From Saccharum officinarum (taxonomy: Eukaryota; Streptophyta; Magnoliopsida; Poales; Poaceae), in the NCBI GenBank assembly GCA_020631735.1, contig CM036162.1, forward strand, positions 92,676,401 to 92,740,400: a stretch of 64,000 nucleotides of DNA, written 5' to 3'. Below, piece after piece: positions 1 to 11,607 of this stretch. The notes below the pieces were generated by a model. It was not told the DNA's origin. It saw nothing but the letters and a program-made list of their open reading frames with translations, and did no database searches. The position numbers and the translations under genes were made by a program. Position 1 is the first letter of the stretch. Every line of letters starts with the position of its first letter.

Positions 1-164
1 CCTTCCAAGCTCATATTGTCCTCGTCGCCTGCATGGCTACCAATGTTTTGCTATGCATATGCATCCTAATTTCTAAAACTTAATCAAATCCTACGTACTG
101 TAACCTGAATAAACGTTGCTTACATGTAAAGTACACTCCGTATTTACATGACAGCAGTGACAAG

Positions 165-1429
165 CTAGAACGCCGTGATCTCGGCGAGGATCCTGTTGAC
201 GCCCGTCAGCTGCCATCGTCGTCGAAGCATATCTCTCAGTTGCACAAACGTGTAGCAAGTGAGCAGACTGTCATAGCCAGCCTGGTGCGCCTGGCCGGCA
301 GCCCGCGCGACGTTGAGCTTCTCGGCGACGCTGTCCAGGCCGCAGCGGAGGTCGTCGGTCGAGCAGAGCCTCGCCATCTCCCGGACGTCGAACATACTCC
401 GACGGTGGAGGAGCACCCCGGCGACGACCTCGAACTCCGCCACTGACGCGGGCATCCGGAATCCGGGCCCGAACATCAGCTTCCCCAGGTACGCAAGGTC
501 GTAGCCGCCGCGGGCCGTGACGACGCCGGCGCGTCCGAACTCCACACGCACCCACTTGCGCAACCGCGGGCCGAACACCGCAGCGGCGTCCTCGCCGTGC
601 CGCCGCGTCCAGTCTAGGTCAACGCCTCTGGCCCGCAGCGCCACGATGGAATCCGGCGCGTGGCGGTGCCGCCGCACGTCGAACTCGCGGAAGTCGAACT
701 CCCACACGTACTGCGTGGCCGTGGCGGTGGCGCCGTCGCTGAGGGAAGGGAGGTGGCCGCCCACGTCGAACAGCGTGAGGCCGAGCTGGATGGGGTCCAG
801 CGCATCCACGGTGGACCGCAGCAGCTTGTACCGCTCCTCTAGCTTGAGCGTGTGCGCCGGCGCCGCCGGCCGGTACACCGTCCCCGGGAACTCCGTGTCC
901 ACAGCCACGTACCAGAACTTGGCTGGAGCGACTCGATGATTCTGGCCTCCTGGTCGAAGTTGTGCGCCCACACTTGCTGCACCGGCGCCGTTGGGAATGG
1001 TGGCGGCACCATTGGCGGCTTTGTCGCCAGCCCCCATGCCGTGCCCGGCGTCAGGTGCTGTGACACGCACGGCGCAGCCGAGTCCGACAAGGAAGGCGGC
1101 GGCTTCGTCGTCGCCAGCCCCCATGCCGCGCTCGCCGGCGTCAGGTGCGGGGACGCACACGCCGAGTAGTTCGACAAGGAAGGCGACGAGAGCGGCCCGC
1201 GCGGCGAGGGTGTTGTCCCCAACGAGGACGAGGAGTGCGAGGGCGTGGAGGGCGCCGAGGAGCCGGCGTCCATGACATCCGCAGCTGGCATCATCGTGCT
1301 TGGGACGAAGCGCATCTTGATCGGGGGAGAAGGAACAGGCGCGCCGCGCGTGGCCGAGGCCTGCAGGTCTGGTCGTCGCGCCATCTGCTGCTGCGCCGCC
1401 ACCAGCAGCCCTCGCGTGGCTTCCGCCAT
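165..1429 (-). CDS. CAF1-like CCR4-NOT deadenylase, frame broken near its N-terminus
   Basis: Homologue of CAF1/POP2, the DEDD 3'-5' exoribonuclease of the CCR4-NOT complex that shortens mRNA poly(A) tails. The catalytic domain is read from about 945 down to 165: AVDTEFPG supplies the first Asp and Glu (codons near 891-899), GGYDLAYLGKLMFG the next Asp, and GQAHQAGYDSLLT the usual His/Asp region, so all expected acidic residues are visible. The family's N-terminal piece (VQQVWAHNFDQEARIIESL) is also present but in a different frame, in the open frame starting with ATG at 1429 (MAEATRGLL). The two frames meet near 920-945. The 3' frame is itself open up to 1550, but that upstream part does not resemble CAF1. 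The N-terminal ~150 residues are Pro/Ser/Ala-rich low complexity, longer than usual for CAF1 (~270-330 aa). It is either a recently broken gene or carries a sequencing indel. High GC and no visible intron fit grass CAF1 paralogues. Confidence 0.8.
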
Positions 1430-1743
1430 TAGCTGCTGCCGCGACAGGAGCGCTGCGTACGCCGCATACGACTCGGGCAGTAAACAGCAGATTGAAAGGC
1501 AGATTGAAAAGGGAGCGGAAACAAAAAAAAAAAAGGCCAGAAATTTTCACAATTAAATAGTAGGTATATATTTATCAATTTCAGTTTAATTTTTTGGTTG
1601 TCAATTTTAGTGTTATTTTCTAATAATTTCGGTTCTAGATTTTTCTATTTCAGTTTCATTTTCTGGAGATTTCAGTTTTAGTTTTATTTTCCGTTTGTAT
1701 TTGTCAATTTCAATTAATTTGTTTTTTTGTTGCGTCTTCTTTT
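1430..1743. repeat. CAF1 upstream region, left remnant of T-rich minisatellite
   Basis: From about 1555 the sequence is T-rich, with repeated phrases such as gtcaattttag and atttcagttt. They match the ~100-bp tandem repeat at 6575-7080. The copia element at 1744-6569 split this array, so this is its left end, lying just upstream of the minus-strand CAF1 gene. Confidence 0.6.
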
Positions 1744-2056
1744 TGTTATGAACGACGTATGGAATATGAAGTAAAACGAAATCAATCACAGCGGAGACAC
1801 ACGATTTAACGTGGAAAACCCCTCCAATGCGAAGGGGAAAAACCACGGGCACCAGCCAGCAACAATCTCACTATTTCAAGAGTTTTGGGTTACACGCCTA
1901 TGGCGGCTTACAAGAGAATCAAGTCTCCAAGAAACCCTAGCAAGGGTATATATGTACCGCTACGCTCCGGCCCAGCCTTCGACATCTACGGGCCTCCGCT
2001 TCGCTCCGTCAGAAGCCCGGCCTATATCTTGCAGTGAATTTGGAACAACTCCAACA
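1744..2056 (-). repeat. 3' LTR of the copia element
   Basis: On the plus strand it starts TGTTATGAACG and ends CTCCAACA, 313 bp. It matches 6219-6569 but lacks a GC-rich stretch of ~38 bp next to the atatatgtacc motif. Confidence 0.95.
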
Positions 2057-2155
2057 AACTCCACCTTGAGATAAATTCATCTTGTATCATAAATCAACCC
2101 ATCATCCTGAACAACAAAGATAGAAAACCACTGGTGCCAACAATAGTCTCTTGGA

Positions 2156-5100
2156 CTATTCAATTAAACCAACTAAGCTTGAGCATAACTCAAAATTAGC
2201 AACAGGAACAGGCTTTGTCATCATATCAGCAGGATTATCATGAGTACTAATCTTGCATACCTTCAGCTTACCTTCTTCAATCACATCACGCACAAAATGA
2301 TACTTGATATCTATGTGCTTAGTTCTCTCATGGAACATCTGATCTTTAGTGAGGTAAATTGCACTTTGACTGTCACAATGCAAACTTATGCAAGATTCAA
2401 TTCCACTGAGTTCAGCATACAAACCTTTCAACCATATTAATTCTTTGCACGCTTCACAAATGGCCATATATTCTGCTTCAGTAGTAGACAAAGCAACAAC
2501 AGACTGTAATGTAGCCTTCCAACTCACAGCACAACTGCCAACAGTAAACACATAACCAGTAATTGATCTTCGCCTGTCCAGATCAGCAGCATAATCAGAA
2601 TCCACATAACCAATGAGACCCTTATCAGTTATTCCAAACTTTAAACATGAATCTGTTGTGCCTCTGAGGTACCTGAAAATCCACTGGACTGCCCTCCAAT
2701 GTTCTTTGCCAGGATTAGACATATATCTACTAACAAGACTCATAGCATATGACAAATCTGGACGAGAGCAAACCATGGCATACATCAAAGACCCAACAGC
2801 ACTAGAATAAGGAACCCTTGACATGTACTCAATCTCTGCATCTGTACTAGGACACTGAGCATCTGACAACTTAAAGTGAGGTGCAATAGGGGTACTAACA
2901 GCCTTAGCATTCTGCATGTTGAAACGCTGAAGAACTTTCTTGATATAATTTTGTTGGCTAAGAAATAGCAAACCAGATTTTCTGTCTCTACTAATTTCCA
3001 TACCAAGAATTTTCTTAGCACTACCAAGATCTTTCATATCAAACTCACTACTTAACAACTTCTTTAACTTAGTGATTTCAATCTTGCTCTTGGCAGCAAT
3101 CAGCATATCATCAACATATAACAGCAAATATATAAGTGATCCATTAACATGCTTGATGTAAACACAACTATCATATCTAGATCTTTTGAAACTGTGTGAC
3201 AACATAAATGAATCAAACCTCTTGTTCCATTGACGAGGGGACTGTTTCAAACCATACAAGGAGCGCTTCAACTTGCACACATATTTTTCCTTGCCAGGCA
3301 CTATGAACCCTTCCGGTTGGTCCATGTATATGTCCTCCTCTAGCTCTCCATGCAAAAACGCAGTCTTCACATCTAACTGCTCAAGCTCAAGATCATGTGA
3401 AGCAACAATACTCAAGAAAGTACGAATTGAACTGTGTTTTACCACTGGAGAGAACACATCATTATAGTCAACACCCGGAATTTGACTGTAGCCTTTTGCA
3501 ACTAACCTTGCCTTATACTTTGGAGGCTCGCTTGGAGATAAACCCTCCTTTCTCTTGAAGATCCACTTGCAGTTTATGGTCTTCTTTTTCTTAGGCAAAG
3601 GAACAACCTCCCATGTACTGTTCTTTTCAAGAGACTGCATCTCCTCATGCATAGCAGAAATCCAATTCTCACTATTAGCACAACGAACAGCTTCTTTATA
3701 GGTTGCTGGCTCATGAACATTCTCCACCTGTTCAGCACAACTCAAAGCATAGTAAGACAAATTACATTCTTCGATAAGACGTTTAGGAGGTACAACTGTC
3801 CTTTTCGACTTGCGTTGAGCAATAGGTAATTCCTCCTCTAGCTGCAAAATAGGAGGAGTTTGCTGAACATCATCATGAGCTTCATCATCAGCAACATCAT
3901 TATTATGGTCATCCTGCTCATCAGCAGGCTCCACCTGCACACCTATATCATCATCAACATGCTCCACCTGCATGCGCATACGCTGCAACTCTTTTTCTGA
4001 AACATGTTCTGAGGGCAAACTATTAGTAAACATCACAGATTCATTGAATACAACACTCCTGCTCATAAAGGTCTTCCCTGTTTCAGGATTCCACAATTTA
4101 TAGCCTTTGATTCCCGAACCATAACCAAGGAAAAGACACTTAACAGTTCTAGGCTCTAATTTTCCATTGTCAACATGAGCATAAGCAGTGCATCCAAAAA
4201 CTTTTAACTGTGAATAATCAGCAGGCGTAACAGACCATACCTCAATAGGAGTTTTCTTATTTAGTGGAATAGAAGGTGACCTGTTTATCAAGTAACAGGC
4301 AGTATTAGCAGCTTCAGCCCAAAAACGCTTGCTCATCCTTGCATGAGACAGCATGCAACGAGCCCTAGAGATAATGGTTCTGTTCATCCGTTCAGCCACA
4401 CCATTCTGTTGTGGAGTATGGGGTATGGTGTGATGCCTAACAATGCCTTCCTGTCTGCAATAATCATTAAAGGCATGCGAACAAAATTCTCCACCATTAT
4501 CAGTACAAAGCAATTTTACCTTCCTTTCAGTTTGTCTTTCTATCATTACTTTCCAGTTCTTAAAAGCAGCAAAAGTATCATCTTTCTGTTTTAGAAAATA
4601 AGACCATACCCTTCTGGAGTAATCATCAATAATTGTAAGCATGTAACGAGTACCACCAAGTGAGAGCTTCTTAGAAGGACCCCATAAATCAGCATGAACA
4701 TAATCAAGAGTACCTTTGGTGGTGTGAATAGAAGTGTTGAACTGTACCCTCTTATGCTTGCCGAAAATGCAATTCTCACAAAACTTGATCTTACTCGAAG
4801 TGCAGCCTTTCAGCAGGTTTCTCTTCATCAAATCTGTCATACCATGGTGACTCATATGTCCCAGACGCATGTGCCAAAGGTTAGTTTTACTAGGTTCATC
4901 ATTAGTAATAGCAGCAGCAGCGGAATCAGAACCATGTAAAGTACACCCTCTAAGGACATATAACTTTGCAGAATTAAGATCACCTTTCAAACAGACAATA
5001 GAACCTTTTGATACCTTCAGAATGCCATCTGAACCGGAATATTTGTAACCTTCTGCATCAAGCGTGCTCAATGAGATAAGATTCCTAGACATCCCTGGTA

Positions 5101-5437
5101 TATACCTGACGTTTTTCAGCGTGCGTGTCATGCCATCATCAGTCTTGATCTGAACTGATCCAATCCCCACGACATCACATGGGTTATCATCTCCCATCCG
5201 CACAACATCCCCTTTCTGCATAGACTTATATGAACTAAACCAATTTCTGTTAGTGCAAATATGAAATGAACATGCGGAATCTAGAATCCATTCATCATGA
5301 CCAGCAACACAACCAGCAAGCACTACCAGACAATCTCTAGAATCATCATCAGACGCAGCAGCAGCAACAGAGACCTTACCAGCCGACTTGTTTTTTTCTC
5401 TTCTCCTTATTCTGTACTTTTCTGCAATCCTCAACAT
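2156..5437 (-). CDS. pol: Copia Pol: protease, integrase, reverse transcriptase, RNase H
   Basis: 1093 aa without internal stops. Domains in order: aspartic protease with DSACSFH near residue 53; integrase zinc finger and core from about 190 ([51 protein letters not shown]) with the D-D-E residues; GKR-like SRSVVFNE; reverse transcriptase from about 620 ([35 protein letters not shown]) with catalytic YVDDM; RNase H ([38 protein letters not shown]). All key motifs are present, so the enzyme set may be functional. The printed start is only the first Met in frame; the true polyprotein would begin at gag and need a frame change near 5391-5397. Confidence 0.95.
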   Translation of the reverse strand: MLRIAEKYRIRRREKNKSAGKVSVAAAASDDDSRDCLVVLAGCVAGHDEWILDSACSFHICTNRNWFSSYKSMQKGDVVRMGDDNPCDVVGIGSVQIKTDDGMTRTLKNVRYIPGMSRNLISLSTLDAEGYKYSGSDGILKVSKGSIVCLKGDLNSAKLYVLRGCTLHGSDSAAAAITNDEPSKTNLWHMRLGHMSHHGMTDLMKRNLLKGCTSSKIKFCENCIFGKHKRVQFNTSIHTTKGTLDYVHADLWGPSKKLSLGGTRYMLTIIDDYSRRVWSYFLKQKDDTFAAFKNWKVMIERQTERKVKLLCTDNGGEFCSHAFNDYCRQEGIVRHHTIPHTPQQNGVAERMNRTIISRARCMLSHARMSKRFWAEAANTACYLINRSPSIPLNKKTPIEVWSVTPADYSQLKVFGCTAYAHVDNGKLEPRTVKCLFLGYGSGIKGYKLWNPETGKTFMSRSVVFNESVMFTNSLPSEHVSEKELQRMRMQVEHVDDDIGVQVEPADEQDDHNNDVADDEAHDDVQQTPPILQLEEELPIAQRKSKRTVVPPKRLIEECNLSYYALSCAEQVENVHEPATYKEAVRCANSENWISAMHEEMQSLEKNSTWEVVPLPKKKKTINCKWIFKRKEGLSPSEPPKYKARLVAKGYSQIPGVDYNDVFSPVVKHSSIRTFLSIVASHDLELEQLDVKTAFLHGELEEDIYMDQPEGFIVPGKEKYVCKLKRSLYGLKQSPRQWNKRFDSFMLSHSFKRSRYDSCVYIKHVNGSLIYLLLYVDDMLIAAKSKIEITKLKKLLSSEFDMKDLGSAKKILGMEISRDRKSGLLFLSQQNYIKKVLQRFNMQNAKAVSTPIAPHFKLSDAQCPSTDAEIEYMSRVPYSSAVGSLMYAMVCSRPDLSYAMSLVSRYMSNPGKEHWRAVQWIFRYLRGTTDSCLKFGITDKGLIGYVDSDYAADLDRRRSITGYVFTVGSCAVSWKATLQSVVALSTTEAEYMAICEACKELIWLKGLYAELSGIESCISLHCDSQSAIYLTKDQMFHERTKHIDIKYHFVRDVIEEGKLKVCKISTHDNPADMMTKPVPVANFELCSSLVGLIE

Positions 5438-6185
5438 TATGATTTGTCAGCTTGCAATAAACACAGAACTTTTTATTACCATGCGGCTTGGACTTTGAAC
5501 GGCCTCTCCTCTCGTAGTTCTTTCTACCATCATTGCTATCATTTGAGGATCTGTTATCAGTTCTGCCTCTCACATGCAAAGCTTCGCCCTTTGAGGATGA
5601 CGTTCCGTCATGCTGCACCATAACTTTCATCTTCTCCTTAGACTGGAGAGCCTCATAAACTTCCTTTACGGTTAGTTCATCACGGCTCAAAAGTATGGTG
5701 TCACGAAAATTTGCATACGAATTTGGCAAAGAACATAACAGTAGAAGACCTAAGTCCTCATCATCATACTTCACCTCCATCGACACTAGGTCGGCCACGA
5801 TCTTATTGAATTCAGCGATGTGGGTCATCACCGAATCCTCCTCCTTCATCTTCAGAGTGAACAACTTCATCTTCATCTGCATCTTACTGGTTAGATCCTT
5901 GGACATACAGATCGATTCCAGTTTCAGCCATAGTTCTGCAGCAGTTTTCTCTTTCAGACACTCCTGCAAAATATCATTATGAAGATGTAACTGAATTAGG
6001 GCAAGAGCCTTCTGATCCTTGCGGATCTCCTCAGGAGTCCAATCGGCTTTACTCTTGCCGAATTTATCCAGCGCCTCATCGTAGTCATGAGTCTGCGCCA
6101 GAATTCCCCGCATCTTGACTTGCCATAGCGAGAACCGCGTGTCGTAGTTCAGCAGCGGAAGATCAAACTTCATCGACGTCGTCAT
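5376..6185 (-). CDS. gag: Copia Gag (capsid and nucleocapsid)
   Basis: About 269 aa. I chose the ATG at 6185 ([15 protein letters not shown]), the first start downstream of the primer-binding site; the open frame upstream runs into the LTR. The middle is the plant copia Gag domain (UBN2/Retrotran_gag type), with the typical [19 protein letters not shown] and [17 protein letters not shown] segments. Near the C-terminus is a zinc knuckle, [14 protein letters not shown], of CX2CX4HX4C form, for packaging element RNA. The frame ends at 5376, overlapping the pol frame by about 60 bases in a different phase. Plant copia elements usually carry gag and pol in one frame, so the phase change is unusual. 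Confidence 0.93.
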   Translation of the reverse strand: MTTSMKFDLPLLNYDTRFSLWQVKMRGILAQTHDYDEALDKFGKSKADWTPEEIRKDQKALALIQLHLHNDILQECLKEKTAAELWLKLESICMSKDLTSKMQMKMKLFTLKMKEEDSVMTHIAEFNKIVADLVSMEVKYDDEDLGLLLLCSLPNSYANFRDTILLSRDELTVKEVYEALQSKEKMKVMVQHDGTSSSKGEALHVRGRTDNRSSNDSNDGRKNYERRGRSKSKPHGNKKFCVYCKLTNHNVEDCRKVQNKEKRKKQVGW

Positions 6186-6204
6186 GAACCCTACAGCAAC
6201 CGAA

Positions 6205-6216
6205 GCTCTGATACCA
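6205..6216 (-). other. Primer-binding site (initiator tRNA-Met)
   Basis: The minus strand reads TGGTATCAGAGC, the standard plant copia minus-strand primer site, two bases inside the 5' LTR edge. It fixes the orientation of the element. Confidence 0.93.
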
Positions 6217-6218
6217 CT

Positions 6219-6569
6219 GGTTATGAACGACGTATGGAATATGAAGTAAAACAAAATCAATCACAGCGGAGACACACGATTTAACGTGGAAAACCCCTCC
6301 AATGCGAAGGGGAAAAACCACAGGCACCAGCCAGCAACAATCTCACTATTTCAAGAGTTTTGGGTTACACGCCTATGGCGGCTTACAAGAGAATCAAGTC
6401 TCCAAGAAACCCTAGCAAGGGTATATATGTACCGTACCGCGGGGGCTCCGCCCCCCGCACCCCCCGTGTGTGCAGGGGCGCGGCCCAGCCTTCGGCATCT
6501 ACGGGCCTCTGCTTCGCTCCGTCAGAAGCCCGGCCTATATCTTGCAGTGAATTTGGAACAACTCCAACA
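6219..6569 (-). repeat. 5' LTR of the copia element
   Basis: 351 bp. It keeps a GC-rich stretch (about 6434-6473, rich in ccccc and ggggg runs) missing from the 3' LTR. The plus-strand terminus reads GG where the other LTR reads TG, a point difference at the LTR edge. Confidence 0.94.
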
Positions 6570-6574
6570 CTTTT

Positions 6575-7080
6575 TCAGTCCTATGTTTCAGTTTTTAAAG
6601 GTGTTTCATTTTTATTTTTTATTTTTTTGTTTTTCATTGTGTCTACTTTAGTTTTGAGTTTTTATTTGTCAATTTTAGTTCAATTTTCTAGTTGTCAATT
6701 TTAGTTTCAGTTTTTTGTTTCGTTTTTTTTCATCTGTGTCTACTTTAGTTTCAGTTTCTATTTGTCAATTTCAGTTTAATTATCTAGTTATCAATTTTAG
6801 TTTCATTATTATGTTTCATTTTTTGTTTTTTATTTTGTCTACTTTTAGTTTTCAAATTTTTTTTGTCAATTTTAGTTCAGTTTTCTGGTTGTCAATTTTA
6901 GTTCCAGTTTTATGTTTCAGTTATTTCTTTTTCATCGTGTCTACTTTAGTTTTCAATTTTCATGTGTCAATTTCAGTCTAATTATCTGGTTGTCAATTTC
7001 AATTTCAATATTATGTTTTATTTTTTTTATTTTTCATTGTGTCTACCTTAGTCTTCATTTTCTTTTTTATTTTTGTACGA
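6575..7080. repeat. T-rich tandem repeat, period ~100 bp
   Basis: The phrase gtgtctacttta recurs near 6639, 6736, 6835, 6937 and 7039, spaced 97-102 bp. Between them gtcaattttagttcag and tatgtttcat phrases repeat. About five degenerate units; the left part of the array lies at 1555-1740 beyond the copia insertion. No coding content. Confidence 0.85.
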
Positions 7081-7089
7081 GACAAAAAA

Positions 7090-7720
7090 GATAAAACTTG
7101 CAGTGGCTTCGTCTCTTTTTGATGTTATATCCTATAATGTTGTTTTTATTATTTTGCCCCTAGTTACCAGCTACACATGTTTTCCGACCGCTGCAATGGG
7201 TTGTATAATAACTTGCCGCCTCGGTTGGCAACTTATACAATACTTGTTCTAATAATTTGTCCCTCGGGTATTGTCTTGTTTTGTGACACTACTCTTGTTT
7301 CCCTGCTCCTGCAGTTGGTTGTATAATAACTTGCCCCAGTTGACAGTTTATGCAATACTTGTTCTAATAATTTGTCCCTCATGCTACAACTTGTCTTATT
7401 TTGTGCCGCTGCTCTCTTTTTTAATAAATGCCCTTGAGTTGGTAGTTAGTCATGTTTTTTTTTGCTCCTGCAATGGGTTGCATACTAAATCCCCCTCTTT
7501 AGTTGGCAGCTAGTCATGTTTCCTTACTTTTGTTATGTGTTATATAATAACTTGTCCCCCAAGTTAACAGCTTATGCAATGTTTATTTTAATAATCTGCC
7601 TTGTAAGTTGTACAACTTTAGTATTATATGGTAATAACTTCTTTGATATTTTTTTGCCCCCAGCTTGTGCATACCATGTAACAACTTTTGTATATTTTTT
7701 GGTGTAGCAACTTTAGTATT
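7090..7720. repeat. Second degenerate tandem repeat, period ~115-125 bp
   Basis: The phrases ggttgtataataacttgcc and tacttgttctaataatttgtcc recur (near 7198, 7317 and, more diverged, 7538), with cagctagtcatgtttcc between them. It looks like an old tandem array next to the ~100-bp one. No gene seen. Confidence 0.7.
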
Positions 7721-7899
7721 ATACGGTAGCAAATTCTTGGATAAATCTCCTAGCGTATAATACGCATAAATTGCTACTAAAAGAATTCTTTGAAATATAT
7801 GCAAAGGGGGTCTAGTTTTGTTCATCTCACCACGTAGAACACACCGACACTGATAGAATTGAAAATAAATACACCAATCAAGAGTTATAGCATTTTAAG

Positions 7900-9340
7900 A
7901 ATTCACGTTGGCGGTAGTCTTATTTGAAAGCTTTGCCGGCAGACGATGGTGACTATCGGGAAAGCGATGACCCTGACTACGAGATCGTGCCGGAAGAAGT
8001 CAACAACGAAGGCAAGTCCTAGCTCCTCTCCCCTTCTACCATCTTGCTTAACTATCCATAAATAAATAACTTGATTAATTACTATCCTGAGATATGAGCT
8101 CGGTTTTGCGAAAGGAATATTGATGAATTAAGATAAACGGTTATCTTGTTGTTTTATGAGCTCCGTGACACTGAAGAACTTAAGGATAATAATTACTAGA
8201 ACTTAAAACTTGATAAACTTGAAACTAAACAATTGACAGGGAGCGAGCAAGGATAACTTATGCAGGATAAGTTATCTTGGCGGGAATGCCTGGATAGGGT
8301 TCCCGGGGAGATGCTCGCTTCGGTCACATAAGGACCGGCTCGTAGTCCCTCTCACCTAGTGCGATGTTACATACAACCACATGTCTATATGGGTAGACCG
8401 GATCTCACACCCCGTTGGGCGAAAGTATAATTTCTATTAGGAGACCGATGTAGGCAACGGAATATCAGGAGCAGACATGGATGCTATAAGATCTTCCATG
8501 GTCCGGTTGGCGTGGATGCTAGGTGATCTTCTATGTTAAGCCCCTTGATTTTGGCCGCGTTCGAGCCCATGACTATTATTGATTATTGTGATGATTAGGT
8601 ATCATCATGTTAGAATGATTAGGTGTCATCTTGGTTTTGTGTTTCTAATCCCTGAGAAGCCGTGGTAGAGTTATATGAAAGTCTAGGGTAGCACCCAAGC
8701 GGGTACGGGGTCTCGTTAAGTCTATTTCATCCACTGATCATGGAAGGGATAGCGCCTATCATGTGGGGAAATGTGTACACCTCTGCAGAGTTACTTGAAT
8801 ATATTCGAATAGCCACGTCCTTGGAGTGGGCAGATGCTAGGATGGGATACTATGATTAGCTTTACTTTCATGTGTAATGAAACTGGTAACTAATATGATA
8901 TGACACTAACCCGGGGACTAGCTGGGATGGTAATGACCCACTAGGATCCAACCCTTAATTATAACTACCACCATACCTCTATTTCCACCCGATGGTTAGG
9001 GCTTGCTGAGTACGTAAGTACTCACCCGTTGTTGACCCACACAGACTTCGGCACTAAAGAAGACCAAGGTTACGATGAGGAAGCGCACCACAAAGATTAG
9101 GAGTTACGCGAAGAGTCCAAACGTAGGAGATGACATCGAAGCTAGGGTTTTGGCCGCGCTCGAACTTGCCTGTGGATTAGGTTATCGCTACGCTGTATAA
9201 TACCACGTATTAGAGACCACCATGAATAAGTGCCGCCCCGTGGCAGTAGTTTTCCGCTAGCTCTGTAAGCCTACAACTGCGCCCTTCAGGCTACAGTTGT
9301 AAGACCTTTTTAGATATTAATAAAGTTCAGAACCTTTCTT
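7900..9340. mobile_element. Non-coding retroelement-like relic
   Basis: Moderate-GC sequence without an open frame. Its style (gtacgtaagtactcaccc, acctctgcagagtt, long non-coding stretch ending in an AATAAA-like taataaagttcag near 9320) resembles the non-coding part or LTR of grass gypsy-type elements. Similar phrasing (acaacctctgtagagtgt) appears at the far right of the window near 63580. No LTR pair or target duplication was found, so the class is a guess. Confidence 0.35.
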
Positions 9341-9837
9341 TTTTGCTATGTACTAATTCTGTTGATTTTGTGTGTGATCCTGGCGCAAGTACAGATACAC
9401 CTAGGACTCTCAGAAATGAGGGGCCGACACCATCCTACTCCCACGCGACCCCTTCATCCATTGGTCTGCCACCTCTCTCACCATGGATTGCAAGGCCGAG
9501 CTCTACCTCTGATGTCCACTACCCATGTCATCCTTGTGCGCGCCAACCATAGCTTAAATATAACAGTTATGAATTTGCGTATTAGAAATCTAACTATATA
9601 TTTGCATTCAGATATGATACAAATATTAAATTTATGGATTTAGATATGGATTCCCCATTTGGTATTTGAACTCCTTTCGGATGAACGAATATCGAGAAAT
9701 ATCCGTCGTGCTTTCACCCATATCGATGACATCTCGTACAGAAGATGACATCCTGTACCCCTTTGGGATCAACAAATATCGAGAAGTATCTGCACCACTT
9801 TCACCTGTACCCATTTGGTGCTGGCACGTAGGCTCTA
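9341..9837. other. Intergenic sequence, no gene seen
   Basis: Short open frames only. The phrase aaatatcgagaa(g/a)tatc recurs in a small duplicated patch at 9690-9815, probably a decayed repeat. Confidence 0.4.
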
Positions 9838-9927
9838 TTTGGATGTAAATATTGGACTGGGAGAATTGAATTGAGTGAGAATACCAATACGGCTCTGAAA
9901 TGGAAATAGGCTCAATACCAAATACTT

Positions 9928-10191
9928 AGTTTCCAACTTATGTGCAAAGTTGGCAGAAATGCACTGTAGTGTTATTGTAGTATTTCATTTGTATTTGGTA
10001 AAAATTATCCAAATATTGACTAATTAGGCTCAAAACGTTCGTCTCACAAAGTACAACAAAACTGAGCAATTAGTTTTTGATTTCATCTATATTTAACACT
10101 CCATGCATGTATCGGTATTTTGATGTGATGGAAATCTTCTTTTTACATAGTACCAAATTCTGGATTCTAGAGGGAACTAAACAAGGCCTAT
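9928..10191. mobile_element. Tourist-like MITE nested in the composite
   Basis: It carries the internal hallmarks gactaattaggctcaaaacg, gagcaattagttttt and aacactccatgcatg, and ends in ggaactaaacaaggccta. The same internal phrases occur in the MITE at 11786-12027, so both belong to one family. Confidence 0.65.
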
Positions 10192-10199
10192 ATTGTTTG

Positions 10200-10790
10200 G
10201 TTGCAGGTAGAAATCATTGCTGGAATCTTGGGATCGTCAACTCCCCTCTGGTCGCCGTCAGCTGTAGGCCCTTTGGCTGCTATGCGCGCTCCTCCCCAAT
10301 TGCTAGTTCCTAGGACTTCCCTAGTGCTCGTCCCTGCCACGATCTTCCCCAGCCTTTGTGGGGTGAGCTCGCCCCTACCGCGGGCTTCCCCAGCCTCCGC
10401 GAGGCTGCCGTGTGTGGTGGAGCGAGGAGGTGCCATGTGGAGTCAAGGTAATGTTGCGTCGTTGCAGCTTGGCGGACTTTGTGCGAGGAACCGGTGACAT
10501 GGAGATGGAGGTGCTTTTCCTCCGGCGACACCATGGGCCGAGCTCCGCCTCCAACATCGGGCGGGCCAGTTTTCAGTGGGGATCCTTCACCGTGTGGTGG
10601 GACGACCTTCGTCTCCGGCACCAGTCAGGCGGATGCCTCTAGTGCGGATCTTCCAGGCGCCAGTGGTCTGGCGAGAGCGTCTGTTGGCAATGGTCGGGCG
10701 GGAGCAACCAGCGGCGTTGTGTGGAGTGGGTTGCGGCTATGAATTGCATCCAATACGGAGGGGTCGAGCTTCGTTTTGAAGATGAGTTGA
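10200..10790. other. GC-rich block inside the composite MITE
   Basis: Several overlapping short frames with Pro/Ser/Arg-rich translations; none resembles a known domain. It could be a captured gene fragment. I do not call a gene. Confidence 0.3.
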
Positions 10791-10926
10791 CTCAGTAATA
10801 GCCGAATACCCCGTGGAATCAGGCTTCAATTCCATCTGACAATATCCAAGACATCTGAACAATAGAATTGGCGAAACTCATGTCCAATTCTAAATTCCAT
10901 GTCTCAATATCGATATCCAAACGGGG

Positions 10927-11330
10927 TATTATAGGTGTTGATGCGTACGGCGACATTGTTAATAGATACAATGATGAAAGGGAAAAGTGCATGGCCTCAA
11001 GATAATTGTTGAGCAGAGGCTCGACTGCAGTAGGTCCGTGAGATCTCGAGGAGGCTCCACGTGTGATGGATTTAGATGCAACCAATCTGATCTGCGGCAT
11101 CGGTTTTCCTCGTGTACACCATGACCCTAGTGCTCCTAGCTCAGTCAGTTTTATCTAAACTTTTCAAACCAAATCAAACCCTAGTGCTCCCGTTGCTCCA
11201 TATGATTTATTTCGTCCTTTACTTAACTCAGGGTCAGGGATACGTTTATAAGTTTATTTCTTGAAAGGTGTGCGTCAGGAATCAGGATTAGCATTTGTAG
11301 TGCTGCTGAGCCGTCTGTTCTATATCTACT
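10927..11330. other. Intergenic sequence, nothing recognised
   Basis: No open frame with domain-like content, no terminal repeats and no clear tandem structure seen. Confidence 0.4.
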
Positions 11331-11607
11331 ATGGTTACTGCTCTGTGTATTCCTTTATTTTTTACATGTCATATTAGCTTTGTTCTAAGTCAAACATTTA
11401 TATCTTTAATTGTCAATTTTAGAAAATTTATACAAGTTCATCGCATAGGATTTATATTTTTTAGATTCACCATGAGACATACTTTTGTAATATTTAATTT
11501 ATGTGTTGTAAAACTATAAAGATTTTTTAAATGGATGGTCAAAGATAGTAAGATTTGACTTAGAACAAAGCTAGTGACATGTAATAAAAATAAAAGGTGG
11601 GAGTACC
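11331..11607. mobile_element. Stowaway-like MITE
   Basis: The two ends are inverted: left tttacatgtcatattagctt and ctttgttctaagtcaaac against right gtgacatgtaataaaaat and gatttgacttagaacaaagc. The element ends near gggagtacc. This layout is typical of grass Stowaway (Mariner-type) MITEs; the exact TA target duplication was not confirmed. Confidence 0.65.

Larger units (their letters stand above)
1744..6569 (-). mobile_element. Ty1/copia LTR retrotransposon, nearly complete
   Basis: Element read on the minus strand. Its LTRs are 1744-2056 (3' LTR) and 6219-6569 (5' LTR). The 5-bp target duplication CTTTT is at 1739-1743 and 6570-6574. A primer-binding site complementary to initiator tRNA-Met (TGGTATCAGAGC) lies at 6205-6216, directly inside the 5' LTR. 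A purine-rich tract (AAGGTGGAGTT) precedes the 3' LTR. The gag and pol reading frames are long and uninterrupted except for a frame change at their junction. By eye the two LTRs differ by about five substitutions over the shared 313 bp plus one ~38-bp length difference, so the insertion is fairly recent. Domain order PR-INT-RT-RH places it in Ty1/copia. Confidence 0.96.
9838..10926. mobile_element. Composite MITE-like element with diverged inverted ends
   Basis: The left end (tatttggatgtaaatattgg, then gagaattgaattg) matches the reverse complement of the right end (taccccgtttggatatcgat, then gacatggaattt). The middle holds a second MITE (about 9928-10191) and a GC-rich block (10200-10780) with no convincing gene. 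No clean target duplication was resolved. Confidence 0.5.

Noticed and set aside
10188..10742. Gene in the GC-rich block of the composite MITE
   Set aside because: Many overlapping frames on both strands, no domain, no start context; kept only as a possible captured fragment.
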